Assembly: GCF_020026895.1 (NCBI RefSeq)
Contig: NZ_JAINZW010000003.1
Location: 186,001 to 250,000 of the forward strand
Source: Novilysobacter selenitireducens
Lineage (GTDB): Bacteria; Pseudomonadota; Gammaproteobacteria; Xanthomonadales; Xanthomonadaceae
DNA length: 64,000 nucleotides
Reading direction: 5' to 3'
Shown here piece after piece: positions 63,762 to 64,000 of this stretch. The notes under the pieces are model-generated. The model ran no database searches. It saw only the letters and a program-made list of their open reading frames with translations, and had not been told where the DNA came from. The first letter of the stretch is position 1. Every line of letters begins with the position of its first letter. The position numbers were made by a program, and so were the translations under genes.

Positions 63762-64000
63762 ATGAACGACGCCGTCCAGCCCCAACCCGCCAGGCCCGCC
63801 GTGCAGGAGGGCCGCTTCCAGATCGTCTCGCCGTACCAGCCCGCAGGCGACCAGCCGGCCGCGATCGAACGGCTGGTGAAAGGGTTCGAGGGTGGGTTGG
63901 CGCACCAGACGCTGCTGGGCGTGACCGGTTCGGGCAAGACCTATACCATCGCCAACGTCATCCAGCAGGTGCAGAAGCCGACCCTGGTGATGGCGCCCAA
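63762..64000 (+). CDS. uvrB: Excinuclease ABC subunit B, N-terminal part (continues past window)
   Basis: The first 79 residues are visible. [27 protein letters not shown] and Walker [18 protein letters not shown] are diagnostic of UvrB, the damage-verification helicase of nucleotide excision repair. The gene runs off the right edge. A TACACT at 63730-63735 is a possible minus-10. No LexA-like palindrome is visible upstream. Confidence 0.95.
   Translation, partial: MNDAVQPQPARPAVQEGRFQIVSPYQPAGDQPAAIERLVKGFEGGLAHQTLLGVTGSGKTYTIANVIQQVQKPTLVMAP

Overview
The window looks like core chromosome of a high-GC gammaproteobacterium of the Lysobacteraceae (Xanthomonadaceae), in the Lysobacter/Luteimonas/Xanthomonas range. 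This rests on three things seen here: a fused aspartokinase/diaminopimelate decarboxylase gene, the MurL/MurD2 pair that replaces the usual glutamate-racemase route to D-Glu in peptidoglycan in this family, and dispersed palindromes of the GGAGCGGCTTCAGCCGC type common in these genomes. No phage, integrase, insertion sequence, CRISPR array or recognisable defence island is present. No gene-free stretch exceeds 300 bases.

Layout. 1-6.8 kb: the 3' end of a DUF5916 outer-membrane protein, then a minus-strand envelope cluster (LytM peptidase, two related lipoproteins around a DUF1439 lipoprotein, PIN nuclease), a secreted CHRD protein and two small genes. 7-11.1 kb: an EF-G paralogue, OsmC, a decayed alpha/beta hydrolase and a glycine-zipper protein. 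11.3-18.9 kb: PhzF-like protein, lysAC, murL-murD2 and a dienelactone hydrolase. 19-24.2 kb: ispB, ssb and the dTDP-L-rhamnose operon rfbBACD. 24.4-28.7 kb: two S9 peptidases. 28.8-38.3 kb: DUF819 protein, corA, then the DUF4105-corC-ybeY-phoH cluster, separated from miaB by an opposite-strand amidohydrolase. 38.4-43.5 kb: lytic transglycosylase, the cytochrome bc1 operon petABC, sspA and sspB. 43.7-50.4 kb: DUF3301, FHA protein, nadC with a Trm112-like gene, purEK, sodB and grxD-SDR-marC. 50.6-55.3 kb: a large TonB-dependent receptor and ppnN. 55.3-62.9 kb: a LytS/AlgZ-type kinase facing the minor-pilin operon fimT-pilV-pilW-pilX-pilY1-pilE. 62.9-64 kb: tRNA-Asn, a second FimT-like pseudopilin and the start of uvrB.

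How genes work together. lysAC supplies diaminopimelate-pathway flux, and murL/murD2 directly downstream use a related wall-precursor pathway. ispB, rfbBACD and the lytic enzymes serve the envelope. petABC with sspA/sspB is a conserved respiratory and stress block. The pilus operon is a complete minor-pilin/PilY1 tip set with its likely regulator next door.

The most interesting regulatory signal is a PhoB-box promoter in front of the TonB-dependent receptor (50397-50430), with the same box-to-minus-10 spacing as E. coli phoA. Other points worth a look are an orphan AlgZ-type kinase beside the genes AlgZR controls in Pseudomonas, a short-chain dehydrogenase lacking catalytic residues in the grxD operon, a Trm112-like protein without zinc cysteines coupled to nadC, an EF-G paralogue with the catalytic His replaced by Tyr, and a deletion-frameshift scar in a hydrolase. 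I see no convincing wholly new multi-gene system.
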